This document shows positions 1-9,304 of a stretch of DNA of 64,000 nt, piece by piece. The DNA lies in contig JAVBRA010000001.1 of the NCBI GenBank assembly GCA_031548435.1, forward strand, positions 1-64,000, read 5' to 3'. The translations under genes were made by a program, and so were the position numbers. The notes beneath the pieces were generated by a model, which ran no database searches, was not told the origin of the DNA, and saw nothing but the letters and a program-made list of their open reading frames with translations. The stretch is from JAVBRA01 sp031548435. GTDB taxonomy: Bacteria > Bacteroidota > Bacteroidia > Bacteroidales > Rikenellaceae. How positions within the stretch are numbered: the first letter of the stretch is position 1; each line of letters begins with the position of its first letter.

Positions 1-68
1 TTGCCGAGCATCTGGGCCAGCTCAAGCAGTCCCGATTTGTTCTTGATGATCTTCTGTTGTGTGGTCAT
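1..68 (-). mobile_element. 5' end of an IS481-type transposase gene (runs off the window)
   Basis: Reading leftwards from the ATG at 66-68, the 22 visible codons give MTTQQKIIKNKSGLLELAQ and then MLG. This matches my memory of the N-terminus of IS481-family (DDE, integrase-core) transposases, which start MTTxQ(K/R)IIKNK and continue into a helix-turn-helix. Only the N-terminus is present, so the catalytic DDE residues cannot be checked. The leader at 69-150 (minus strand) contains a TTAGTCACGACTTAATCTG-like stretch near 127-145 that may be the terminal inverted repeat, so the insertion edge is probably near 145-150. Family assignment is from recall of one short peptide. Confidence 0.65.
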
Positions 69-434
69 AACTTCAATCTTTTCAGTTAGTGAATTTAGTA
101 ATTTTTATTCCTAACTGTCAGATTAAGTCGTGACTAATTCACCTTATGCTGCCACGGCCAACCCAATGAGGGCCGGCAATGTGAATTTTGCAATATTATT
201 CTTAGTAATCTCTGGACAGTTAACTTGTTTCAATGAATTTATATATAAAGTATATTTTGAATGGAATTAAAACTTCTTTGCCATCGGCCTCCGGCTTTAC
301 AGGGGCATCATACTGCCGCCCCGAATAGAGAATTGAGCCTGTGGCGCTGAGGGATCTCTTTTCCCGCATGAAGTCCGGCAGACATAAAAAAGGGCGGGGA
401 CATTGCCCCCGCCCTTTTTTATGAATACAAGGAA
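69..434. other. IS leader, junction and intergenic region downstream of yidC
   Basis: This 366-base stretch holds the AT-rich leader and probable end of the insertion sequence (to about 150), a 48-codon minus-strand reading frame at 222-369 of uncertain reality (see findings), and the bidirectional terminator at 384-422. No other gene is visible. Confidence 0.5.
384..422. terminator. Strong bidirectional terminator downstream of yidC
   Basis: A perfect 16-bp inverted repeat (384-399 with 407-422) has a GC-rich core (GGGCGGGG/CCCCGCCC) flanked by six A on one side and six T on the other, so it carries a U-tract in either direction. It lies 13 bases beyond the yidC stop codon on the minus strand. 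Confidence 0.9.
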
Positions 435-2303
435 TTATTTTTTCCCTTTCTGTTTGGACTGTTGCTGCTGCATCTGTTGTTGCTTGACCATCTGCTCGTA
501 ACGCTCCTGCCATTTCGATTTCTTTTGCGGCTTTTTGGCGTTCTCTTTCATGCGCTGGTGCAGCTTCTCGTCGCTGACCATGCCGCGGAACACGAACGTC
601 TGCCCGATGGTGATGAGGTTCGACAGCAGGTAGTAGTAACTCAGGCCGCTGGAGTAGTTGTTGAACCACAGCAGCAGCATGACGGGCATCATGTAGAGCA
701 TCATGAACTTCATGCCGGGCATCTGCGCCTGCGAGCTGCTGGCCGCCGACTGGGCGTAGTTGATCTTCGATGAGAAGAACAGCGCCACGGCCATCAGCAG
801 CGTGAACAGGCTCACGTGGTCGCCGTAGAACGGAATGTTGAACGGCAGATGGGCAATGCTGTCGTACGACGAAAGGTCGTCGGCCCACAGGAACGCCTCC
901 TGCCGCAACTCGATCGAGGCGGGGAAGAAGCGGAACATGGCGATCAGGATCGGGAACTGGATCAACAGCGGCAAACACCCGCCCATGGGACTGACCCCGG
1001 CCCGCTTGTAAAGCTCCATGGTGGCCTGCTGTTTCTTGATCGCATCTTCTTTCTTGGGGTACCTGGCGCTGATCTCGTCCATTTCGGGTTTCAGCAGCCG
1101 CATCTTGGCCGTCGACAGGTACGACTTGTAGGTGAGCGGAAAGATCAGCAGCTTGATGATCAGGGTCAGGATCAGGATGATGAGCCCGTAGCTGGCGATC
1201 GAATTGCTGAGTAGGTCGAATACCGGGATCACGATCCAGCGGTTGACCCATCCGATGATCCAGCCGCCCAGCGGGATCACTTTCTCCATCCCCAGGTCGT
1301 ATTTCTTGAGGATCGAATATTTGTTGGGGCCGAAGTAGAAGTTGAACTGGTAGCCTTGCGCACCGGGCGTGTAGGCGAGTACCATGTCGGCCGTGAATCG
1401 TTTCATCTTTCCGCCGGTCGAATCGGTCGTGTAGCCGATGCTGCCGCTCTCGAACCCGTTTTCGGCGATCAGGGCCGACGAGAAGAACTGCTGCTTGAAA
1501 TCGAACCACTTGACCCTCGACTTGATCTCCTCCGACTTGGAGGCTTTCGACATTCCCAACTGCTCGGGCGACTTTTCGTCGGGATACATGTAGCTGATGG
1601 TGGTGTAGTTGTTCTCGTTGTCGAACCCTTTCTCGTTCTGGAACGAGGTGTTTTTCCACGACAATCCCAGCGAGGTTTCGCGGCGGTCGATCTTGCTCTC
1701 CATCCCCACCAGGTTGATGTCGAAGCCGACCATGTATTCGCCTTGCTTGAGCGTGTAGACGTATTCGATGTACGAGGTCGAGTCGACGTACAGGCGCAGG
1801 GCGTACGAGCCGCTCTCTTCACCCTCGGCCAGCGCATAGTCGCCGCCGGTGACGGGCGTGAAATAGAACTGCGATGTTTCGATCTTCTGGTTGGTGTAGA
1901 GCGACAGGTTGAACTCCGACGTCTCCTTGTCGAACAACACCAGCGGCCCTCCCTTGTAGGTCTTGTAATCTTTCAGCGTCACCGACGCCACGCGCCCTCC
2001 CTTGTTCGAGAGGTACATCTCCATCACGTCGTTTTCCACCTTGTAGAACTCTTCGGCGCCCTGCATCGAGGCGAAGAGCGTTTCGCCCATGCTGGCGGCC
2101 AGGGCGTCGTTGACCGTACTGTCCTGATCGGGGGAGGGGAGTGTGGGTTGGTAGTCTTCGTATTTTTGCTCTTCGACCTGCCGGGTGGCCTCGATCCGGG
2201 CCTGCTCTTCCATGGCCTTGGCGCGCTCGCGGCTGCTGAACCACGTGAAGCCGAAGATGATGACGCCTACTAAAAGTAATCCTGCTAAAGAATTTTTATC
2301 CAT
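435..2303 (-). CDS. yidC: Membrane protein insertase YidC
   Basis: This 622-residue inner-membrane insertase works with or without SecYEG to insert and fold membrane proteins. The start is the ATG giving MDKNSLAGLLLVG, followed by the first TM helix (about residues 5-22). An upstream 27-codon extension of the open frame is non-coding in character and overlaps intergenic hairpins. A periplasmic beta-sandwich domain fills about residues 60-340, then the conserved Oxa1-like core of five TM segments begins near GGWIIGWVNRWIVIPVFD and includes the GGCLPLLIQFPILIAMF segment. The tail is rich in Lys and Gln (KKPQKKSK, MQQQQSKQKGKK), consistent with ribosome contact. It lies downstream of pyrG and is transcribed in the same direction. 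Confidence 0.97.
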   Translation of the reverse strand: MDKNSLAGLLLVGVIIFGFTWFSSRERAKAMEEQARIEATRQVEEQKYEDYQPTLPSPDQDSTVNDALAASMGETLFASMQGAEEFYKVENDVMEMYLSNKGGRVASVTLKDYKTYKGGPLVLFDKETSEFNLSLYTNQKIETSQFYFTPVTGGDYALAEGEESGSYALRLYVDSTSYIEYVYTLKQGEYMVGFDINLVGMESKIDRRETSLGLSWKNTSFQNEKGFDNENNYTTISYMYPDEKSPEQLGMSKASKSEEIKSRVKWFDFKQQFFSSALIAENGFESGSIGYTTDSTGGKMKRFTADMVLAYTPGAQGYQFNFYFGPNKYSILKKYDLGMEKVIPLGGWIIGWVNRWIVIPVFDLLSNSIASYGLIILILTLIIKLLIFPLTYKSYLSTAKMRLLKPEMDEISARYPKKEDAIKKQQATMELYKRAGVSPMGGCLPLLIQFPILIAMFRFFPASIELRQEAFLWADDLSSYDSIAHLPFNIPFYGDHVSLFTLLMAVALFFSSKINYAQSAASSSQAQMPGMKFMMLYMMPVMLLLWFNNYSSGLSYYYLLSNLITIGQTFVFRGMVSDEKLHQRMKENAKKPQKKSKWQERYEQMVKQQQMQQQQSKQKGKK

Positions 2304-2380
2304 TCTGTGTGTTTGGTTTGCTTGGTGAACATTGATTTTTTTGTTCCCGCCGTTCAGGGTCCGACCCTGAACGACAAAAG

Positions 2381-2412
2381 GCAAGTGTCCTTAAGTAATT
2401 AAGGACACTTGC
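2381..2412. terminator. Perfect hairpin between pyrG and yidC
   Basis: A 14-bp perfect inverted repeat (2381-2394 with 2399-2412) with a 4-nt loop lies 8 bases after the pyrG stop codon. On the minus strand it is followed by CCTTTTG, a short U-run, so it may act as a terminator or attenuator before yidC. Confidence 0.6.
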
Positions 2413-2420
2413 TGCCGGGT

Positions 2421-4070
<1,650 letters not shown>

Positions 4071-4153
4071 TTAAATTGTTCTCTTTTACCTCATTGCCCT
4101 GCCGCCTCCCTGCGCCGCAGCCGGTTGGCTGTTTCTGAAATGCCTTGCGGGCG

Positions 4154-6148
4154 TTATTCGTTCCCGGTTGCGTCTATCGTTTTGATCTTTTCGATCGTCA
4201 GTTCGATCTCCTGCCGGGCGCGGGCGATCTTGGAATTCACGTCCTCGACCAGTTTTTCGGCGTTCTTGCTCTTGGCGAAGAAGCCGATGTTGTTCTCCCA
4301 CAGGGCGATGTCGGACTCCAGTTGGCGCATCCGGTTGTAGAGCCGGTCGCGCTCGTTGCGCAGTTGGCGGTCGCCTTTTTCCGAGATGTTGGCCACGTGC
4401 TCCTTGAACCGGCGGATCTTCTTGTCCGAGTCGCTCGAACGCAGCCTGGCGAAGCATTCGTCGACGGCCTTGCGGTACTCTTTCTGGATGGCTTCTTTCT
4501 CGGCAATGGGTACAAAGCCGGTTTCAGACCACTGCCGCTGGATTTTTTTCAGCGCCTCGAACCCTTCGTCCACCGAGTCGAACGTGAAGCCGTGCAACTG
4601 TTCGATGATGGCCTTTTTCCGGGCCAGATTGTCTTCCTGCTGTGACCCCATGCCCGAATAATGCTGGCTCTTGCGGGCGAAAAACGCCTCGCAGGCGGCG
4701 CGGAACCGTTTCCAGATCGCGTCGGAGTATTTGCGCGACACCGGGCCGATCTCTTTCCATTTCTTTTGCAGGTCGATCAGGTCGTTGGTCGTTTTTTTCC
4801 ACTCTTCGCTGTTGCTCATGGACTCGGCCGTCTCGCATATTTCGGTTTTGGCCTTCAGGTTTTCGTCCATCTCGCGCTTTAGTCCCACGTAAAACTCCCT
4901 CTTGGCCTCGAAAAATTGATTGCAGGCGTTGCGGAACCGCTCGTAGATGCGGGTGTTGTCTTTTTTGGGTGCGAAGCCGATGGTCTTCCATACTTTCTGG
5001 ATCTCTTCCAGCTCTTCCGAGGCTTTGTTCCACTCCTTGTGTCCCAGGTAGTTGCCGCCGGCGACTTCCTCGGCCTTGACGCAGAGTTCGGTTTTGAGTT
5101 CGAGGTTGCGCTGGAGTTCCTGCTTGACGGTCTCGAAATGTTCCTGGTGGCGTTTGTTGATGTTCGAACTGGCCTCCTTGAACCGCTCCCACAGCGACTC
5201 TTTGTATTCGATGGCCACCGGCCCGATCTCCCTCCACCGCTCGTGCAGCTTTTGCAGTTTGTGGAACGCCGTCACCACCGACTCTTCGAGCATCAGCGCC
5301 TCGGCCTCCTCGCACAGTTCGAGCTTGGCCTCGTAGTTCTTTTTCAGGTCGAGGTCGCGCAGTTCCTGGTTGATTTTGATGTAGCTGTAGAAATTCTCGA
5401 CATGGTGGTGGTACATCTCCCAGATGTGCTTCACTTTGTCCTGCGCCACGTTGCCCGTCTCTTTCCACTTTTGTTGCAGGTCGCGGAACGCGTTGAAGGT
5501 CTGGTTGATGGTTTCGTTGCTGTTGACCAGCTCTTTCAGTTCGTCGATTATCTGAAGCTTACGCAGGTAGTTGTCTTCTTTCGATTTTTCGAGTTCGCCC
5601 AGCAACTCGTCGCGTTTGGAGCGGTACAGCCCGAACAGCTCCTTGAGCCGGGTTTCGAGGTTGTCCTGCTCGGGAACGAACTGGTCGGGATCGCCGCCGG
5701 CTGCCACGAACTCTTTCCTCTGCCGTTCGAGGTCGGTCTTGTGGGCTTTGTAGAAGGCGATCTTGGCCGCCTCGGCCTCTTTGCGCAGGCCCATTACCGG
5801 CTTGGACGAGATGGCGGCTGCGAACAGATCCACGATCTCTTTTTTGAGTTTGCCGGCATAGGTCTCTTTTTCTTTCGAGTTCTCTTCCGGGCTGTTTTCT
5901 TTCTTTTCCTCTTCGGTTTCGTCGCCCAGGTTGTACTCGTCGGCCGAGCCGGCCAGGTCGGCCTCTTCGTCCGAGAAATCGGGTGCGTTTTCGGGGACGC
6001 TTTCCCCTGCCAGGCATTCGGCCGCCTCTTCAGCTGTGGATGAGGCGCATTCGGGAGCCGGAGTTTCGTTTACGGGTGTCGGGGTATCCTCGGTCGTTTT
6101 GCCGAGATGTTCGTCCTGAACAGATTTGTCTAAACCGGGAGTTTCCAT
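4154..6148 (-). CDS. DUF349 repeat protein
   Basis: This 664-residue cytoplasmic protein has no signal peptide or TM segment. Residues 1-100 are acidic and low in complexity (rich in Glu, Asp, Thr, Pro). Five copies of a repeat of about 77 residues then follow, each containing a Q-x2-W-x2-(I/T)-G core: LQQKWKETG near residue 223, LHERWREIG near 303, IQKVWKTIG near 383, LQKKWKEIG near 461 and IQRQWSETG near 534. This is the DUF349 (PF03993) helical repeat. A coiled coil follows to the C-terminus. Function is not known to me; the family is common in Bacteroidetes. It is transcribed towards pyrG, about 100 bases away, and may share its transcript. Confidence 0.85.
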   Translation of the reverse strand: METPGLDKSVQDEHLGKTTEDTPTPVNETPAPECASSTAEEAAECLAGESVPENAPDFSDEEADLAGSADEYNLGDETEEEKKENSPEENSKEKETYAGKLKKEIVDLFAAAISSKPVMGLRKEAEAAKIAFYKAHKTDLERQRKEFVAAGGDPDQFVPEQDNLETRLKELFGLYRSKRDELLGELEKSKEDNYLRKLQIIDELKELVNSNETINQTFNAFRDLQQKWKETGNVAQDKVKHIWEMYHHHVENFYSYIKINQELRDLDLKKNYEAKLELCEEAEALMLEESVVTAFHKLQKLHERWREIGPVAIEYKESLWERFKEASSNINKRHQEHFETVKQELQRNLELKTELCVKAEEVAGGNYLGHKEWNKASEELEEIQKVWKTIGFAPKKDNTRIYERFRNACNQFFEAKREFYVGLKREMDENLKAKTEICETAESMSNSEEWKKTTNDLIDLQKKWKEIGPVSRKYSDAIWKRFRAACEAFFARKSQHYSGMGSQQEDNLARKKAIIEQLHGFTFDSVDEGFEALKKIQRQWSETGFVPIAEKEAIQKEYRKAVDECFARLRSSDSDKKIRRFKEHVANISEKGDRQLRNERDRLYNRMRQLESDIALWENNIGFFAKSKNAEKLVEDVNSKIARARQEIELTIEKIKTIDATGNE

Positions 6149-6223
6149 AAGCGGGCGATTTTAGGTTTATACGTAAGTAGGGGTATCCGCTTCTTCCGAT
6201 TTCCGAAGGAAGCCGTTTAAATG

Positions 6224-6232
6224 ACAAAGGTA
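6224..6232 (-). promoter_or_regulatory. Bacteroidetes -7 box for the DUF349 gene
   Basis: On the minus strand this reads TACCTTTGT, matching the TAnnTTTG consensus, about 75 bases before the DUF349 start. A clear -33 TTTG is not present. Confidence 0.5.
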
Positions 6233-6433
6233 TGAAAAAAGTGCCTTCCGATACTCGGAAACACCGCTTTATTCTGACAAAGATATTCAAAAATGAATAA
6301 CGGCACAACATAAAAAAAAGAAGGCGCCGCCTGTTTTGTTGCCGGGAATCTTTTTTGCTCCGGGATTTTGGTGAGTACAAGAACGTCTCTGAGAACAAAT
6401 CTCCCTATGGGTGTGTACTTAGGCATTTTTTGT

Positions 6434-6442
6434 TACCTTTGC
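6434..6442 (+). promoter_or_regulatory. Bacteroidetes -7 box for fluC
   Basis: TACCTTTGC is an exact TAnnTTTG match, 27 bases before the fluC ATG. It probably drives fluC and possibly pta. Confidence 0.6.
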
Positions 6443-6469
6443 GATGAATTAAAAAAAACGGATAATATA

Positions 6470-6850
6470 ATGTATCCATATTTACTGGTCGGGCTGGGCG
6501 GATTTGCCGGCAGCGTGCTGCGCTACTTCATTTCAACTCTCACCGCATCGTGGAACCACGGGCTGAAGATCCCCCTTGCGACGTTCATCGTCAACATCGC
6601 GGGGTCGTTTACCATCGGCCTGCTGGCGGCTTATTTCGCCAAAAATAACCTTTCGGGCAGCAATTACCAGTTTCTGGGCATGGTCGGGTTTTGCGGCGGG
6701 TTCACCACTTTCTCGGCCTTTTCGCTCGACATCCTGACCTTCATCCGCAGCGGGGAGTACCTGACGGGCATGGTTTATATCTGGATCAGCGTGTTTTTGT
6801 GCATCTGCTTCACCACGCTGGGATTTTTCCTTGTGGAACATAAATTTTAA
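6470..6850 (+). CDS. crcB: Fluoride ion channel FluC/CrcB
   Basis: This 126-residue inner-membrane protein with four TM helices belongs to the Fluc family, dual-topology dimers that export fluoride. Visible family signatures are GGFAGSVLRYF at the N-terminus, the conserved NxxGSFTIGLL segment in TM2 and GFCGGFTTFSAFS in TM3, which contains the pore Phe and Thr residues. The start is the ATG giving MYPYLLVGLGG, placed 27 bases after the -7 box. The longer open frame upstream would begin before the promoter. No fluoride riboswitch could be recognised in the short leader. pta follows 11 bases downstream. Confidence 0.93.
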   Translation: MYPYLLVGLGGFAGSVLRYFISTLTASWNHGLKIPLATFIVNIAGSFTIGLLAAYFAKNNLSGSNYQFLGMVGFCGGFTTFSAFSLDILTFIRSGEYLTGMVYIWISVFLCICFTTLGFFLVEHKF

Positions 6851-6861
6851 AAAACAGACAT

Positions 6862-7860
6862 ATGGGTTTGATGGAAAAAATAAAGGACTGTGCCCGGCAG
6901 AGCATGCGCACGGTCGTGTTGCCCGAGGGGACGGAAGAGCGCACGCTGAAGGCGGCCGATGTGATCCTTGGCGAGGGATTTTGCAATCTCGTCCTGTTGG
7001 GCGATCCGCAGGAGATCAACAAGCTGGCCGACTCCTATTCGCTGGCCAACATCGGCAAAGCCGCCATCGTCGACCCGAAGAATAACCCGAGAAAGCAGCA
7101 GTACGTCGACCTGATGTTGCAGCTGCGCGCAAGCAAGGGGCTCACGCCCGAACAGGCGGCTCAGCAGATCGAAGACCCGCTGGTGCTGGGGGCGGTGATG
7201 ATCAAGGCGGGCGATGCCGACGGCGAGGTGGCCGGGGCGCTCAACTCCACAGGCGACGTGATCCGTCCGGCGTTCCAGTACGTGAAAACCAAGCCGGGCA
7301 TCAATGTGGTGTCGGGCGCGTTCATCATGGTGCTGCCCGACACGCAGTTCGGAGAGGACGGCATGATGGTGTTTGCCGACTGTGCCGTGCATCCCGATCC
7401 CACGGCCGAGGAGCTGGCCCAGATAGCCGTTTGCACCGGGCACACCACCCGCGCCATCGCCGGCTTCGAACCGCGCATTGCCATGCTCAGCTTCTCGACC
7501 AAAGGGTCGGCCAAACACCCGATGGTGGACAAAGTGGTCGAAGCCACGCGCCTGGCCCGGCAAATGGATCCCACGCTGGCCATCGACGGCGAGTTGCAGG
7601 CCGACGCGGCCATCATTCCGGGCATCGGGGTGAAGAAAGCGCCGGGCAGCAAGATCGCCGGACGGGCCAACGTGCTGGTATTCCCGTCGCTGGAGGTGGG
7701 CAATATCGCGTACAAGCTGGTGCAGCGCATGGCCAAGGCCGAAGCCATCGGCCCCGTATTGCAGGGGATGGCCGCGCCCATCAACGACCTGTCGAGGGGC
7801 TGTTCGGTGTCGGATATCGTGAACCTGGTGGCCATCACGGCCTGCCAGTCGAACCAATAG
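6862..7860 (+). CDS. pta: Phosphate acetyltransferase
   Basis: This 332-residue cytoplasmic enzyme interconverts acetyl-CoA plus phosphate and acetyl phosphate plus CoA. It is the short single-domain type with no DRTGG or P-loop regulatory domain. Family features are LPEGTEERTLKAADVI near the N-terminus, the GDADGEVAGALNSTGDVIRPAF segment, KTKPGINVVSGAF, and the C-terminal ANVLVFPSLEVGNIAYKL and GPVLQGMAAPINDLSRG. These are Pta rather than phosphotransbutyrylase signatures. It sits directly upstream of ackA, with which it forms the acetate/ATP pathway, and about 1.4 kb upstream of a second acyl kinase. Confidence 0.95.
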   Translation: MGLMEKIKDCARQSMRTVVLPEGTEERTLKAADVILGEGFCNLVLLGDPQEINKLADSYSLANIGKAAIVDPKNNPRKQQYVDLMLQLRASKGLTPEQAAQQIEDPLVLGAVMIKAGDADGEVAGALNSTGDVIRPAFQYVKTKPGINVVSGAFIMVLPDTQFGEDGMMVFADCAVHPDPTAEELAQIAVCTGHTTRAIAGFEPRIAMLSFSTKGSAKHPMVDKVVEATRLARQMDPTLAIDGELQADAAIIPGIGVKKAPGSKIAGRANVLVFPSLEVGNIAYKLVQRMAKAEAIGPVLQGMAAPINDLSRGCSVSDIVNLVAITACQSNQ

Positions 7861-7883
7861 TGTGCGGCTCATTCTCATTTTTC

Positions 7884-7912
7884 TTTTCAACCCGCGAGTT
7901 TTCGGTTGAAAA
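7884..7912 (+). other. Hairpin in the pta-ackA spacer
   Basis: A 9-bp inverted repeat (TTTTCAACC at 7884-7892 and GGTTGAAAA at 7904-7912) with an 11-base loop lies 24 bases after the pta stop. It has no downstream U-tract, so it looks more like an RNA-stability or processing element than a terminator. Confidence 0.4.
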
Positions 7913-8065
7913 CACAAACAACGGGCGAAATCTGACGCACTCCGCGCACAACGAACAGGCAAAGGAGTTGTGTGCGAGACCAGGAATTTCGGGAAATCCG
8001 CGGGTTTCCTGCTCGGGCCCGGAATGGCCCTTAATTATTAGCGAAATAAACAAAACGGATTAAAA

Positions 8066-9280
8066 ATGATCATACTTGTTCTAAACTGCGGAAGTTCGTC
8101 GATCAAATACCAGGTGGTGCACATCGACGCCGAGGTCTTCAAACTGCTGGCCAAAGGCATCGTCGACCGGATCGGCCTGGCCGAGGGGAAGATCGTGCAC
8201 AAGCCCGACGACAAGCCGCCGTACGAATTCACCAAAAGCGTCCCCGACCATACGGCGGGCATCAAAATGATCCTCGACGCCATTGTCGACGAGCACCACG
8301 GGGTGATCGACAACCTGGGCGAGCTCTCGGCCGTGGGGCACCGGGTGGCGCACGGGGGCGAATACTTTACCGACAGCACGGTGGTCGACCGCAACGTCAA
8401 GCAGCAGATCGAAAACTGCTTCGAACTGGCGCCGCTTCACAATCCGGCCAACCTGCGCGGCATCCTTTCCATCGAGCACATTCTGCCGCATACGCCGCAG
8501 GTGGCCGTGTTCGACACGTCGTTCCACCAGTCGATGCCGATGAAAAACTACCTTTACGCGCTGCCGTACCGCTATTACGAGGAGATGCGCGTGCGCCGTT
8601 ACGGATTCCACGGCACCAGCCACAAGTTCGTGGCCCAGAAGGCGTGCCGGCTGACGGGCATCGACTTCAACCGCTCGAAGATCATCACCTGCCACATCGG
8701 CAACGGGGCGTCGGTGACGGCCATCGTCGACGGCCGCTCGTACGACACCTCGATGGGGTTCACCCCCGTCGACGGCCTGATCATGGGCACCCGTTGCGGG
8801 AGCGTCGATCCGGGAGCGCTGCTCTACATCGCCGACAAGGAGGGGTTGAGCAACCAGAAACTCAGCGACCTGATCAATAAGGAATCGGGCGTGTACGGCC
8901 TCACCGGCATCTCGTCCGATATGCGCGACATCGAGCAGGCTGCCCGCGGAAATAAGAACGAACGGGCGATCCTGACCCTGGACATGTACTACAACCGCAT
9001 CAAGAAGTTCGTGGGCGCTTACGCCGCCGGAATGGAGGGCGTGGACATGGTGGTGTTTACCGGCGGAGTGGGCGAGAACGACAGCACTTTGCGCGAGGAG
9101 GTGTGTAAAGGGCTCGAATTCATGGGCATCGGGTTTGATTTCGACGTGAACCGCGGCTTGCGCGGGAAAGACAGGGTGATCTCCCTTCCCGAATCGAAGG
9201 TGAAGGTGGTGGTGGCCACCACCGACGAAGAGTTTGTGATCGCCTCCGACACTTACCGGCTGCTGAAAAAAGAGGCGTAG
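8066..9280 (+). CDS. ackA: Acetate kinase
   Basis: This 404-residue cytoplasmic kinase makes ATP and acetate from acetyl phosphate. Signatures are ILVLNCGSSSIKYQV at the N-terminus (ASKHA phosphate-1), SAVGHRVAHGGEYF with the catalytic Arg, VFDTSFHQSMP, RRYGFHGTSHKFVA, ITCHIGNGASVTAI, and FTGGVGENDSTLRE near the C-terminus. Length is normal. A 205-base spacer with hairpins separates it from pta, and only 24 bases separate it from the next acyl kinase, so ackA and buk are probably co-transcribed. Confidence 0.97.
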   Translation: MIILVLNCGSSSIKYQVVHIDAEVFKLLAKGIVDRIGLAEGKIVHKPDDKPPYEFTKSVPDHTAGIKMILDAIVDEHHGVIDNLGELSAVGHRVAHGGEYFTDSTVVDRNVKQQIENCFELAPLHNPANLRGILSIEHILPHTPQVAVFDTSFHQSMPMKNYLYALPYRYYEEMRVRRYGFHGTSHKFVAQKACRLTGIDFNRSKIITCHIGNGASVTAIVDGRSYDTSMGFTPVDGLIMGTRCGSVDPGALLYIADKEGLSNQKLSDLINKESGVYGLTGISSDMRDIEQAARGNKNERAILTLDMYYNRIKKFVGAYAAGMEGVDMVVFTGGVGENDSTLREEVCKGLEFMGIGFDFDVNRGLRGKDRVISLPESKVKVVVATTDEEFVIASDTYRLLKKEA

Positions 9281-9304
9281 CTCTTTTTGCGTTGAACTTA
9301 TAAA

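Larger units (their letters stand above)
6149..6469. other. Divergent intergenic region between the DUF349 gene and fluC
   Basis: This 321-base AT-rich spacer carries a minus-strand -7 box for the DUF349 gene (6224-6232) and a plus-strand -7 box for fluC (6434-6442). A 69-codon minus-strand frame at 6217-6426 has no ribosome-binding site or recognisable product. I see no RNA gene. Confidence 0.5.

Noticed and set aside
6217..6426. 69-codon minus-strand frame in the DUF349-fluC spacer
   Set aside because: It has no promoter, ribosome-binding site or recognisable motif, and it overlaps the DUF349 gene's -7 box.
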